Under the pieces are notes generated by a model. That model did not search any database, was not told where the DNA came from, and saw nothing but the letters and a program-made list of their open reading frames with translations. A stretch of 64,000 nt of DNA, from the NCBI GenBank assembly GCA_016165875.1, contig JABBOT010000080.1, forward strand, positions 2,635,205-2,699,204, given 5' to 3'. Numbering within the stretch: the first letter of the stretch is position 1; every line of letters starts with the position of its first letter. This document shows positions 36,254 to 49,030 of this stretch, piece after piece. The stretch comes from Acanthopleura granulata (Eukaryota > Mollusca > Polyplacophora > Chitonida > Chitonidae). A program made the position numbers and the translations under genes.

Positions 36254-37470
36254 CACGTCCTCACCTGTTGATGTACAGGTGTCCACACATGTCCCCAGGT
36301 GTTGCTGTACAGGTGTTCACCCATGTTCACCCATAGGTGTCCACACATCTCCCCAGGTGTTGCTGTACAGGTGTCCACATGTGTCCTCACCTGTTGATGT
36401 ACAGGTGTCCACACATGTCCCCAGGTGTTGCTGTACAGGTGTCCACATGTGTCCTCACCTGTTGATGTACAGGTGTCCACACATCTCCCCAGGTGTTGCT
36501 GTACAGGTGTCCACATGTGTCCTCACCTGTTGATGTACAGGTGTCCACACATGTCCCCAGGTGTTGCTGTACAGGTGTTCACCCATGTTCACCCACAGGT
36601 CTTGCTGTGCAGGTGTCAACTCATGTCCTCAGGTGTTGATGTACAGGTGTCCACACATGTCCTCACCTGTTGATGTACAGGTGTCCACACATGTCCTCAG
36701 GTGTTGATGTACAGGTGTCCACACATGTCCTCACCTGTTGATGTACATGTGTCCACACATGTCCTCAGGTGTTGCTGTACAGGTGTCAGCACATGTCCTC
36801 AGGTGTTGATGAACAGGTGTCCACACAAATCCTCAGGTGCTGTTGTACAGGTGTCCACACGTCCTCAGGTGTTGATGTGCAGGAGTCCACACATGTCCTC
36901 AGGTGTTGCTGTACAGGTGTCCACACATGTCCTCAGGTGTTGCTGTACAGGTGTCCACACATATCCTCAGGTGTTGATGTATAGGTGTCTGCACGTCCTC
37001 AGGTGTTGATGTACAGGTGTCCACACAAATCCTCAGGTGCTGCTGTACAGGTTTCCACACGTCCTCAGGTGTTGATGTACAGGTGTCCACACGTGTCCTC
37101 AGGTGTTGCTGTACAGGTGTCCACGGGGTCTCAGGTGTTGATGTACAGGTGTTAACACATGTCATCAAGTCTTACTGTACAGGTACCCACACACATCTTC
37201 AGGTGTTGATGTACAGGTGTCCACACATGTCCTCAGCTATTGATGTACAGGTGTCCACACATGTCCTCGCCTATTTATGTAAAGGTGTCCACATGTCATC
37301 AGCTATTGATGCACAGGTGTCCACATCCGTTGATGTACAGGTGTACATACATTCCCTAAGCTGTTGATGCAGAAGTGTCCACACATGTCCTCACCTCTTG
37401 ATGTACAGGCGTTCACACATGTCCTCACCTATTGATGTACAAGTGTCCACACGTCCTCACCTGATACACA
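36254..37470. repeat. Minisatellite, ~34-bp unit, ~35 copies
   Basis: Unit GTCCTCAGGTGTTGCTGTAC + AGGTGTCCACACAT, in two variants (TTGCTG and TTGATG) that alternate in the left third as a ~68-bp higher-order unit. All frames are nearly stop-free, which produces several 70-116-codon frames with Cys-rich repeats; these are by-products. The sequence is rich in the E-box-like CAGGTG. Confidence 0.95.
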
Positions 37471-38099
37471 GGTATACATGTATGGCCCATTATTCTTGCA
37501 TGGCCTCTGCAGTTGGCATGATATGCAAAGCTGTGAAAATTTATCAATGTTGAGAAGTCTACTGTATATTTCTTTAGGTATTGATGCTTATTGGTAATGT
37601 GCAAGTGACAAGTAGAGTGAGGTTTTGGTTTCATAGAAACCTACATGTTAGACAGGTATGTGTACATTTGACCTTTTACAGCCAGTAAACTCTGAGTTCA
37701 TTTTTTCTTTGCAGACAATTGGTGAAAGTAATGTATTGAACTGAGAGTTGAATTGAACTACATGCACTGTATCTACAGGGAATGATATTTATGTTTTCTG
37801 GAAGAGATCAACTGATGACTTAAAACCTGTAACTTTATAAAAGAAGTCTGTATTATGTGGCTTGTAAGTGTTAATCATTCAGTTTGTCATCATTTAACAA
37901 CACTTAGTGACCTCTTAGACTGGATTGTGATACTATTGTGTGGACATATTTGTAAACAGGTGTTTTAGATTGCATCACCTTGGAAAGCAGAGGTGAGTGT
38001 TTGATATGGGACGGTAAGACTTGTCCTAGCTGTCAAATGAAGGTAGAAGGGAACTTGTCATTGTGCTTGTCATTGTTGAGTTGTGGACTATTACAAATG

Positions 38100-38720
38100 G
38101 GTCTAGGTAGCCCAGTGTGCTGGATCACGGATATCTGATAAATGATTCTACTGCCGATACTTGTTGCGATCTGCTGTCTCAGCAGGGTAACCCAACGCTG
38201 AATCATTTCTCATTTGTTATGCAATGCTGCAGGGGGAAATTTTCCTGGGCAAGGGATGGTTACCGGCGAAACTGCTTCCCGGTAACTCAGGTTGGCAGGT
38301 GTGCCCTTCGGACCTGTCTGTGCATGCACATACCTGGGGTAAGGTTGTAATTACCGCTGAAATCTGATGTCCAGTAACAGATGACTGCCCCGTTTATAGC
38401 AGTAATACCTGCTACCTGTAATATGTGATCCCCCTGTGTCTTAATGACCTCGGGGAAGAGACCTCAATGGAGGCCTGGGTTACAGATTAGTTTTCATATT
38501 AATGTTGTTATTACGTCAGGTTGGGCTGCTACCTGTCGGACTCCAGAGAGTTGGGGCTGAGTGATGGCAGCTACTCAGCCCTGTCCTCAACACTGCTAAC
38601 AGAAATCTGAACCGCAGCCATCTGCCGGGCTCTAATCCACTTCACACATCTCACCTCCCTGATGACAGCTGGAAACGGGGTGCTGCTCCCTGCTGCAAGA
38701 AATCTGCGCACGTTGTGGTT
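38100..38720. promoter_or_regulatory. Repeat-poor island, candidate enhancer
   Basis: Low in TACATGTA and SINE-free. It contains ATTAATGTTGTTATTACGTC near 38498-38517 (homeodomain and CRE-like cores) and GATGACAGCTGG near 38660. The 77-codon frame at 38117-38350 has no recognisable domain. Confidence 0.35.
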
Positions 38721-39924
38721 GCTGCATGGTGGCCAAAAAATGTCAATGGGATTGAACGTTCGTAATCAACATGAGCTGTGCCCGTATATGAATGACTTAT
38801 ACATGTAAACTTCCCTTAATTTAGAGGGAATTTGCCAATGTATCCTAGGCTTGCTGATTTTAGTAGATCTGTTTACACTGTAGTACAAAATACATGATGT
38901 CACATGGAGATACATGCTGAATACATGTATTTATATACATGTGCACATGTGGCAGTACAGCATTGTGGGACAGGTATCTCAAATGAGGGAATGATCAGGG
39001 TTTAGCACCACTTTGGCAGTGCTTTAATCACGTTGTGCCAAAACTGGTGCATGTAACTGGAATCATTTCATATGAGGGCATGTGGGCCTAAAGTACATGT
39101 GAATTACTATATTTCATCAAATGTTTAGCATGTCACATTGCGCTTTCAAAAGCACATGTAGGCGTTGAAATGATAGTTTTGATGCCTACACTGAACTCAG
39201 GTAAAAAATTAATTAAACTTCACAAAAAACTCATAAGAGTTTGCCCTAAGAGTTGCATGAATAAATCAGAATCATACAAAATATGTCACTTGAAAAATGT
39301 TAAACTTTAGGTGAAATATGTTGTGTGAACAAATGGTTACATGTAGTAACATTGTATGAAGGTGGAGTCCATGGAGATACATGATATACCACAGGTGTTT
39401 TTATATTATACTCATGTGCATGTATTCCAGGTTCCTAGTTATCTCCCCCTATTCTGTCACACATCCACCCACATTTTACCTTGTTAAATTGGGTAAAAAA
39501 AAAAAAGAATTCTAATTAGAGAAAAATTTAAAAAATTTGGAGTCTTTTTTTTCTCTCTCCTTATATTATCGTGATTATACATAACTGCATAAAAATAGTT
39601 ATAAAATTGTTAGTACAAACATCTCGCTCAGCAGGCGATAATTGGTTGTTTATATGTGTACATGTACGTGCAGAATAAACAAAGTTTGCCAGAGATGTGT
39701 GGAATTAAATTACAGGCCTGGTTCTAACTGTTTGAAGAAACTAACCTGTGACTAAGTGTTTTTTTTTTGTGTGTTTTTTTTTATTAGAAGAAAGCGTAAT
39801 ACATGCACTTCATCATTGCTTAGCGTTTTTATTACAGGCTGCATGTCACCTCTTCAGCTTGCTGGCGTACCAAGGGCTGAGTTGTCTCAGCTGCTGCCTG
39901 CATTTACTATATTTAGAAGATACA

Positions 39925-40225
39925 AGTTGTGACCTAGTGGTTAAAGATGCTTCTCTTTCAATCACTACTACAACCAGCTAGATGCAGGCTAAATCCCAGT
40001 CTAGGTCAGTAGGAATTTGTAGATTTCCCTTACTCTCACTGCTTATGGGCCCTTTGTAGCAATAAGCATCTTTCTTGATCTATTTAACCTTTATTGAAGA
40101 AAACTTGCCTTCCACCAATATGATGTACATGCATATATCCACCCGTAAGAACTGATCGCTTTTGTGTGAGTGAAAATTTTTTTTTAAATATACATGTGTG
40201 GTGTTAAACGGCAGCCAAATAGATA
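39925..40225 (+). mobile_element. Diverged second-family SINE
   Basis: A-box-like GTGACCTAGTGGTTAAAGAT (39927-39946), B-box-like GGCTAAATCCCAGTC, and a tail remnant GTGGTGTTAAACGGCAGCCA then AATAGATA. The middle is AT-rich and poorly preserved. Confidence 0.45.
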
Positions 40226-40616
40226 TATTAGTTATTTACCACTTTACAGAATTACTTGTGACTAAACTCTTTGTTACATGTAGACTCATGTGAGTGGAAT
40301 TGAATGTTTGTTGAAAACTTCTTATAATACCCCTGAGTTTTTTTATACGCCAGGTGGTTTTAATACTGTTCCATCATTGTCATATGTGGACTTGGTACCA
40401 GTGGTGCCAGTGCCATACCTAGTCTAGAAAACGATTTTACTTCCAGATCTTGTTAATAGAGTAATGGAAATGTTTATGAGCTTTAAATGAGGAGCAGGGT
40501 TGTCCAGTAGTCTAAGATGGCCAAATTTTCCTGTGGGCAACCATAAATGCAGGCCTGCCTTGCCCCACAGGCTACTGTAAATTACATATTACGAAACACC
40601 ATGATGACAGAAACAT

Positions 40617-40687
40617 GCCCTGTTTTTTCATACACTACTCTCATGTTGCCCCCTGTTTTTTCATACACTACTCTCATGTTGCCCCCT
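40617..40687. repeat. Direct duplication, ~36 bp
   Basis: CCCTGTTTTTTCATACACTA and CTCTCATGTTGCCCC occur twice in immediate succession. Confidence 0.95.
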
Positions 40688-41235
40688 CCCTGTGTTAAAA
40701 CAAAAAGTCCAAATTAAAATTAGTACCTAGGTTGGGAAAGCGTAAATTTTTGTGTGTAAATGTATGGAATGAAGTGTCAGGGCAATCGCATTTCGTTATG
40801 GGCCACCTCAAAGACAGGCATTGGTAAGGAAAAATCCTTAAAATTGAACCCTGAGGAGTGTATACGTAGGTGGAAAAGGTGAGTGAAGTACAAGTGACAC
40901 TGCATAATACCTTCATAATGACAGCAACGATATTAAACCCAACCCCAACACTATTAAGCTGCGTGACCAGTCTTATATAACTTAATAATTTCACATGCAC
41001 TTTTTTAAAAGATCAAACAATAGTCAAGTCATTCATTCATGCATAATATCCACCTATTATTTAAAGTCTCTTAATGATGCACAGTTCACATACATGTGGG
41101 TCTAAAGGCAAAGGACCTGGGCAGGTCAAAAGGCAAAGGACCTGGGTCCCCGTTTCATTACAGGTCATTAGTCATAACCCAGGTTCTAAATTAAAACTTA
41201 TGACGTAGAACTATTTCACAAAACAACACTATACC

Positions 41236-41253
41236 TGGCTAGAAAAACCCCTG
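41236..41253. mobile_element. Solitary terminal repeat of the 13.4-kb MITE-like element
   Basis: TGGCTAGAAAAACCCCTG matches the right end of 13435-13633 at 17 of 18 positions. No partner end is seen within 500 bp. Confidence 0.5.
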
Positions 41254-41462
41254 GGTGTATGCTACATGTATGCCTAGACATTGCTGGCAGAAAAATATGA
41301 TGTGTCATATCCATGGTCCGGGTGAATGTATGTACATGTCAGTGCCATTGTACAAATTACATGGGTGGTCACATTTTGAGAAAGTCATGTCTGAAGATGT
41401 GAGAATGTAGTGGGCACATAGACGTCCATCAGTGGTGCGAGTACATGTATACATGTAGGTGG

Positions 41463-41992
41463 CCTGTAACAGAGTTCTGTGTATTGAGGTCAGATGTATA
41501 CCAGAGTTTTGTGTAATGCGGTCAGAGGTACACACATGTACACCAGAAATCTGTGTGTTGGGGTCAGAGGTACACACAGGTATGTACACTAGAGTTCTGT
41601 GTGTTGAGGCCAGAGGTACACATATGTGCACCTGAGCTCTGTGTTAAGGTCAGTAGTACATGCATGTACATCAGAGTTTTGTGTAATGAGGTCAGAGGTA
41701 CACACATGTACACCAGAAATCTGTGTTTCAAGGTCAGAGGTACACACAAGTATGTACATTAGAGTTCCCTGTGTTCAGGTCAGAGATACCGACATGTATA
41801 CCGGAGTTCTGTGGGTTGAGGTCAGAGGTACATGTATACATACACATGTATTTAGAGTTCTATGAGCAGAGATCCAAACTACATCTACTGGAGTTCTGTG
41901 GGTTGAGGTTAGGGGTATATATACCTGTACATCATACATGTGTATCAGAGTTCCGTGTGTTGAGGGCAGACGTACGTGTGCATACACTTGTG
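41463..41992. repeat. Minisatellite, ~41-48-bp unit, ~11 copies
   Basis: Unit: AGAGTTCTGTGTGTTGAGGT + CAGAGGTACACACATGTACACC. Most copies keep AGGTCAGAGGTACA, which reads as a DR1-like nuclear-receptor direct repeat. Open frames on both strands derive from the repeat. Confidence 0.9.
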
Positions 41993-42099
41993 TTCCTGGG
42001 TGACCAAAAATCTATATTAATATTACCATAGAAGTATATGCATGTGTAGTATGATGTGCAGGAGGATGTAGACTTGTCCAGTAGACATAAAATCTTGGT

Positions 42100-42480
42100 G
42101 GTGTCCCCTGTGATGAGGTGTCCCTGGTTGCAGGTAAACAGAGAGACGGAAGCCCAGCCCAGCCCAGCCCAGCCCAGGCAGCATGCTGAAGTGGATCATC
42201 CCACATCCAGCAACTGTTTTCTGGCTTCCGATGCACATTTAAAGCCGCCTGATGTGGAGTGTAGACTAAAGGGATAGGGAAGGCCAAAGTTGGCAGTGAA
42301 CTTGTGTGTTTTCTAAAGCCTGATTGATGTGTTTGGACAGGGCTTGGCAGGCTGAGTTGCACAGGGTGTGTGTGCGGATTGATTGATGCCTGACACTGAC
42401 AGCTGATTTATGGGGCTATTTATTGATAGAACAGGCCCCCATTAGCCAGTCAGTGATTAATGACACGCCTTCAACCTGTT
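42100..42480. promoter_or_regulatory. Island with MEIS + HOX-PBX composite, candidate enhancer
   Basis: TGACAG (42397-42402) sits one base before TGATTTATGG (42404-42413), the posterior HOX-PBX composite, with TGATTGATGC upstream (42380-42389) and GTGATTAATGAC near 42452. A short AGCCC tandem lies at 42151-42178. No coding frame of note. Confidence 0.45.
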
Positions 42481-44435
42481 TTATACTCCACTCTCTCCTC
42501 CAAAAAAAAAAAAACCAAAAAAAAAAAAGCAGGGCAGATGTAGGAGAAGATTGGGGCTGGATGATTAAAAAGCTGTTGCATTGCAGACTGTGTTTATGAG
42601 ACCTAGGAGATAAAAGAAAGCAGAGCTGTGTTGTCGAAGCTAATCAGTCTGCCTCACAGGGTGACAAGCTGGCTAGGACTTCAATTGATAGCTAGAAATC
42701 CAGTCCACCAAGGTAAGGGCACATTACTGTGTTGATAAACTACTGCTGGGCAGTCACCCTCCATATCCTATAACCTGATGTTAGGCCATTGTGCAGGCAA
42801 ATTTATATTACATGTCTCTTCTGCTACAGGGTTTGTTTGTTTTTTTTTTAATGCAAGGGGGTTGGAGGAGCTGCGATAATATTCACAGCCATTTTTACAT
42901 ACCTTCAGCTGCATGTTCTGGTGCTGTGATAAGGCTTGTCAGTGTAGATAGCTGTTATGTGTTTTTTTTTCTTCCAGTGAAAAAGAAAACCACAAGTTTT
43001 TGACATTGGTTACATTGTTTGAGTTATGTTGCACCATTAAGTTCATGGATGTATCTTGTATGTAATATCCTGGGAGAAATGTTGAATGAATGTCTGTTTT
43101 TTATTAAATAAGTTATATAGAAAGAAAGCGCCATGTGTGCTGGTTTCAGTGAAATATGCTTTGCATACATACATATATGTCCATCTGCAACTAATGATTG
43201 GTGATAATTTAGAGAATTTCATTTGATGTTCTTGATGTGATGGATGTTTGAACATGTACATAATAGAGGTAAACAAATTCAGATATACAGAATTTAATAG
43301 CTACATGTAATATAAATTTTTAATCAACATGTGTATGTGCATATTATGCAATGTCGTGTATGGCTTATAAATATTAACCCACATGTACTCTAACATGGGT
43401 GGGATTTAATTTTAAACTGAATCACAGTTTTGTAGTAAAAGGGATTATCTGGTAGTTACGCTTACTTTTAGATAATTCATTTATGTTTCCTTGTAATTTC
43501 CCTTTATAAAGGCTTATTGACATGGAGGCCTTTGTGGTGACATGAGCAGTACAGAGTAGATAGTAGGCATGTTGTAAACCTAGCGTCCTGTCAAACCTGC
43601 CAAGCTGTCAGTTGCATGATGTTTTGTGTGCTGTTCTTATCACTTGTTCGAAGTGATAGCCTGCAGATTTTGCCATATGTTGGTGTGAATTACACTCCTG
43701 TACCACCTCGCTATCTCCAGATCCTTTATACCACTCAGGATTTAAGACATACATGTATTGTATATGGTATCGGTTTGATAGCCAAGCCAAATCTCTTTTT
43801 CCAAGGCTTGATATTAGTTGACATCTGTGGTATTTCAGAGGAATAGACCCAGTGCCATACTCTGTTATCCATCATTGCTCTGTTGTTCATTAGACACTGT
43901 GACACTTCAGGACCTTGAAGGCTCTACTTTTGGACAAAGAAACAAAAGCGGAAGTGATTGATAGATCACTTGCCTATATAAATGATAATCTGCTCAGTGT
44001 TTACAGGAGTAGTGTGTCAATGGTTTTAGATAGCACAGGTGGTCAGGATCTGTAGGTCTGGTCATTATTCAAAATTCTCACCTGGTTCATATTATGTGAT
44101 ATTTTTTGAGTATTTACGTTATTGTTTGGATAACTCCAGGGTCATTGTGAAAAAACTGAATTAATAACTTGTCTACACTGACTGTACGTGTATATTTCAT
44201 TGCGTGCATGTCTGCTATAACTGAATGTCCTGCTCCAAAGGTGGAAATCTGTTGCCAAACATGGCTGTTGTTTCCTCTCTTTATTAATGACATCATGCTA
44301 CCTGCAGTGCATTCTCTACTGCTGCATTTTGTGACCTCGACCAGTTTGACATTCAACTTTGCCAATGTTTTGCTTTTGATGCTTTACATATTGACTGTAA
44401 TAAAATTGGGAGCTGATAATGATCTTGCCCAACTC

Positions 44436-45125
44436 AAAACAGTATCAAAGTGGAATTGTCCAGGCACTGCATCTTAGTGGAATAGACCAGGAGCTGTATA
44501 TCAGAGGAATAGGCACTGTATCTCAGTGGAATAGGCCAGATCATGTACATCTCAGTGTAATAGGCCAGGTACTGTATCTTAGTGGAATAGGCCATTGGCT
44601 GTATCTCAGTGGAATAGGCCAGATCATGTACATCTCAGTGTAATAGGCCAGGTACTGTATCTTAGTGGAATAGGCCATTGGCTGTATCTCAGTGGAATAG
44701 GCCTGGTATTGTATCTCAGTGGCATAGGAATGGGTCATGTATCTCAATGGAATAGGCCAGGTATTATGTATTAGTGGAATAGGCCAGGATCTGTATCCCT
44801 GTGTAATAGGCCAAGCACTGTATCCATGTGTAATAGGACAGGTACTGTATCCCCGGGTAATAGGCCACGTCCTTTGCAAGTGTAACAGGTCAGGTCATGT
44901 ATCTCAGTGGAATAGGCCAGGTACTTTGTTTTAGTGGTATCAGCCAGGTAATGTACATGTATCTCAGTGTAATATGCCAATAGCTTCATCTCTGGGTAAT
45001 AGACCAGGTCATGTATCTCAATGGAATATACCAGGTGCTGTATCTCAGTAGAAGAGGCCGAGCACTGTATCTGAGTGTGATATGCCAGGTCATGTATCCG
45101 AGTGGAATAGGCCAGATACTGAAGT
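44436..45125. repeat. Minisatellite, ~27-32-bp unit, ~22 copies
   Basis: Unit CTGTATCTCAGTGGAATAGG + CCAGGTA. An ~86-bp block of three units is itself duplicated at about 44529-44614 and 44615-44700. The minus-strand frames of 112 and 130 codons are repeat-derived. Confidence 0.9.
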
Positions 45126-45837
45126 AAAGCTGTTGTCCGAGACGGTTGATGACAGTGGGCCATTAGGCAATTAGCACTTTGAATGCCCAGCGGCCAGGCT
45201 GTCAGTCATTTGTCATCTAGACACGTACTGTACTTGCATACTTCCTGCGCTCCGGCAGGCCCTACCCACCATCTCCCACACTGGGTGCTGGGCACCTTGG
45301 CTCTCTGTGCAGATAATTGACCAGGAGCATTGGACCAGGCAAGGTGTGTCATATGGCTCACAGAGTGGCCAGGAACCAGGTCTGACCTGGGTCTGATGAA
45401 GTCCCCTGGGAGAGGGCACATGTGTATTTAACTTACAGCAGTTGTCACATAAATATGACATTTGTTGAGGAAATTGGTGGAGAGAGGCTAGAGATAAAAC
45501 AGTGGTAGAGGAAGGGCCCTGACAGTTGTAGGTCAGAGCTGTCTGTGGCCCTAAGGTGTGCCTCTTGACTGACAGCTCAGACATAATCATAATCACATCA
45601 GCTAGCCTGATCCCGGGGAAGGGAAGAACACCAGCTGGAGGCGGAGGAGGGGTGGGGAAAGGGAGCCAGGGAGGAGGATAGCCTGTATTAGGGTCCCCAC
45701 TACCTCAAGTTTTAAAGACGCTGGCCACCTCTTTTGCTTTGATGTACACATGTATCATTTTTAAAGAAAATTCAAGTCTGTTCAGGAAAGCATGTGTCAT
45801 ACGCAACACACTATTACATGTACACATATATGTGTAT

Positions 45838-45920
45838 ACCGCCATTACAGATACCTCTCGCTACGATATGGCTGAGATATTGCCGATGTGGCGTTAAGCC
45901 ATAATCATTCATTCATTCCA
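45838..45920 (+). mobile_element. SINE 3' end of another family
   Basis: GATATGGCTGAGATATTGCC, GATGTGGCGTTAAGCCATAA and TCATTCATTCATTCC form a tail unlike the AAATA tail of family 1. I recall it as common in mollusc DNA. The head is missing. Confidence 0.5.
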
Positions 45921-47778
45921 TTACAGATAAATTGTGTCCCATAGCAAAATTATGTTTAGCATGTTTTAAATGATCTTTGGTAACTTATTATCTGTTCATA
46001 CCAAATGACAACTTTGGTTTATTACGCTGACGGTACGCACATGTTGCATGTACAGGTAGACAAATTCAGGTCATGCCATACATGTATTGGCATTCTTTTG
46101 AAGGCTTTATTCACAAGCTTTAGAGTGGTCACATACATGTGGACAGTATGTGGAGCTCAGTAAAGTGTACATGGACATTTAATTGGGCAAAATTATTAAT
46201 TTATAAACTATTTGGTGAGGTGGTTGGGGGTGGTGGTGTATTTTTGGGTTCCAAAAACATGTACATGTGTAATGAAGGTCACACACACACACACCCCCCA
46301 CCACCACCACCTCACGCAACCCCCACCCCAGATCTATGTACATGTAGGTGTACAGCTCTGTGATTTTGCCATAAAGTGATGATCCTAGCAGATCCTGTGA
46401 CATCCAGTATGTGTGAAGCTAGCTACAGGGTACAAGGCTGGCTGGCATATGCTGATTTAGAGTATGAGAATCTGGCTGAGATGAACTGACACAATCAGGC
46501 AGGATTAGGCTGATGGAGTTTGATGGTTCCCCAGCAGTACATCAGTCATGTCAGAGCCAGGGAAAAAACCCACAGATATCAAGGAAGTGAAGGTCAGTGG
46601 GATGAACGGCTACCTGGATGGCGAGAGTGCTGCCTAATGGAGGCTTAACTCCCCTGTGCTGAGAGGTTTGGAGGGAGAGGAGAGGCGGATCAGGCTGAGA
46701 GAGAAGGAAGTCTTAAGGCATGTCAGGGTGGGGGGTATAGGGAGAGGGAAGACAGACGCTCTCTCTAGGAGTTCTGAGGCACTATATGTACACCTGGATA
46801 GTGAGAGTTGGAATTTTGACACATTGGTCTCAACTTGATACATGTAACATTGATGATGTGGTCAAATTGCTCATTTTTAAGGACCCAAATTAGTTCCAAA
46901 ATTTTGTGAATGTCAAATTTTGACGTAAGTCAGAAATGGCTTACTGGATTTGGCCCTTGATATCCCCCAATGTTTGTCACACTTTTACTATAAATGGATA
47001 ACCTGGTAAGTATTACTAGTGGAAGCAAGTTAACTTCATAATTGTTACATGTTGATACATGTACTTATAGATGTAGGTGAAAGCAAGATGTAAACCTGGC
47101 TTGTTTCAATGTACCTTCTTAGATGCTTTTTTTTTAAACTGTTTGTTTATGGTAGGTAGAGGGCTGGATGGTTGGACTAAGAGGTATGTGTCTTGGCTGG
47201 AGATAAGATTCTTTGATGGACGTTGTCCGACCCTGTTGGATAAAAATGTATGAGATTGATGGAGAAATGGTGTATTTTTTTTATTACTATTATTATGGGC
47301 AGTATAAAACATGATTTTAAGGAAATTAACATTGAAACACAAAATACTCGCTATCAAATTTGGCCCCAAGCTCTAGAGTTGTTTTCTTGGAGAATTGGTC
47401 CTCACAACAATCATATTTTTAATGATCACCTAAGAGCTGTTGGGCCTGTCCTATTGTGGATTCCAGTGTTTTTGCCACAGGTGTTAAATTTTTCAGTTTC
47501 CATTTGCAAAGAGGTGTGTGTGTGTGTGCTTGTCTGTCGAGTTGATTGAGATACAAGTTTGGTCTGTAATAGAGATCATATGATCGTTTGGATCTGGTCG
47601 ATATGAAGGTGAGATATTACATGTGAGTCTTGGTGGTCTTGTGCAGGCAGTATTGTGCAAGACATCCAGGAAACTGGACGAGAATGATAACGCAAGAGGC
47701 TAACAGAGTAGGGAGAGGAACAGAGGTTATACATTCTGCAGTATGCTGGTACTTGTGCTAGTTTTTAAACATGTGTAT

Positions 47779-47990
47779 TGGTTTGCATCATTGCTTAACT
47801 GATTGTTGACTATAATGCTTAGAGCACTCCAACATACAAGTGTGTAACTTGTACATAGATTTGACATGTACTAATCTTCATACATCTGTTATATCGTTGG
47901 CATCATTGTTTAACTGATTGTTCCAAACCACCTAGAGTACTCCTGCATGCATTTACATATAACTTGCACACAGATTTGATACATTTGTGG
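47779..47990. repeat. Diverged tandem duplication, ~110-bp unit
   Basis: Both copies contain GCATCATTGYTTAACTGATT, TTAGAGCACTCC or its variant TAGAGTACTCC, ATAACTTG or GTAACTTGTAC, and AGATTTGAYA. Confidence 0.7.
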
Positions 47991-48135
47991 GCAGAGGGAA
48001 TAGTGTGTATGGGTGTGTGTGTGTATATATATAATGAAAAGATTATAGCCTGGAAATAAGCAGCAGAACATTTGCCCTCTGCTCAGTGCTGTTCTGACGG
48101 GCAAACTAGGATAAAAGTACCATGAAAATAACATA

Positions 48136-48265
48136 ATTATTTTTTTATTTGATTGGTGTTTTGCCGAATTTTTCACCTACAGTCATGATAGTCAACGAGG
48201 ACCAATATTTTGGTGGTAGGAAACTGAGTAGAGCCCAGGAGAGAAACTCACCACCCATGTTAACT
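48136..48265 (-). mobile_element. Truncated, diverged family-1 SINE
   Basis: TTTTTATTTGATTGGTGTTT tail, TTTTGGTGGTAGGAAACTGA and GTAGAGCCCAGGAGAGAAAC blocks in minus-strand order. The head is missing. Confidence 0.7.
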
Positions 48266-48639
48266 TTTTATACAGTGTGAATAGCAGGAAGATTTGCAAT
48301 TACGTCTTGCATAAAGACTTCAAAATTATTTCCAGGCTTGATGAAACATGTTTCTGTGAATTACGCGTATATTTGTAGTGCTTATTTATTCATATGTATG
48401 TGTAAACATTCACATTGCACTAATCATGTACTCTGCCATGCAACTGATTCATGTATTCATGAATGGAAAACACGTAGGTCTTTATAGCATGTCTGCATTT
48501 CTAGTGTACTGCAACTGATAGTGGCAGGAAGAGCTTTCCCTGCTGTAGTGCAGAGGTTGGTGCATGATGCATGTATAATGTGAGACATGACTGTACCTGT
48601 GTGGTAGATGTCGTGTGAAGAGGACAGTTCGTTACTTAG

Positions 48640-49030
48640 GGCTGTCTGTGGGTGAAGGGATTACAGGGTGCACTGTTAACAAGCCAGCCATCAGGGTGGG
48701 GCAGCAGCCATCGATGGGTCACCCTGTCACTTAAACCTACCATCAAAACTACAGGCGATATGAGCAGGCTGATAAAAATGATGTACGACATCTGTGGGTG
48801 CCGCTACCGAGGTTGTCATGACAACTGTCGGAGCCCATCACCTAGGATTACATACAGGCCTGTCAGTCGCGGCTCCAAAGTGTCGGCTCGGCCCTGATGA
48901 ATAATGATGTTTTCATGCAAGCTGCCATTTTCAGTTTGACAGGGAAATTTCAATAAATCTTTTGTTTGTTGGCCAAACTGTCACTGCAATTTGTTCACCA
49001 ATATGAAACTGAGGGGCTAAAGTGAAACCA
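48640..49030. promoter_or_regulatory. Repeat-poor island with RFX-like palindrome, candidate enhancer
   Basis: It contains the perfect 14-bp palindrome GTTGTCATGACAAC (48812-48825), which satisfies the X-box pattern RYYNYY-N2-RRNRAC and includes two inverted TGACA cores, and CCTGTCAGTCG near 48859. The 81-codon frame at 48652-48897 overlaps it but shows no domain. Confidence 0.45.

Noticed and set aside
36250..37367. Cys-rich repeated frames on both strands (up to 116 codons)
   Set aside because: Products of a 34-bp minisatellite that lacks stops in nearly all frames.
36254..37470. CRISPR-like array of regular repeats
   Set aside because: Units are contiguous with no unique spacers, and the genome is eukaryotic; it is a minisatellite.
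45206..45596. 127-codon minus-strand frame in a GC-richer patch
   Set aside because: No domain recognised, no start or splice support, and part of the stretch borders the 44.4-kb minisatellite.
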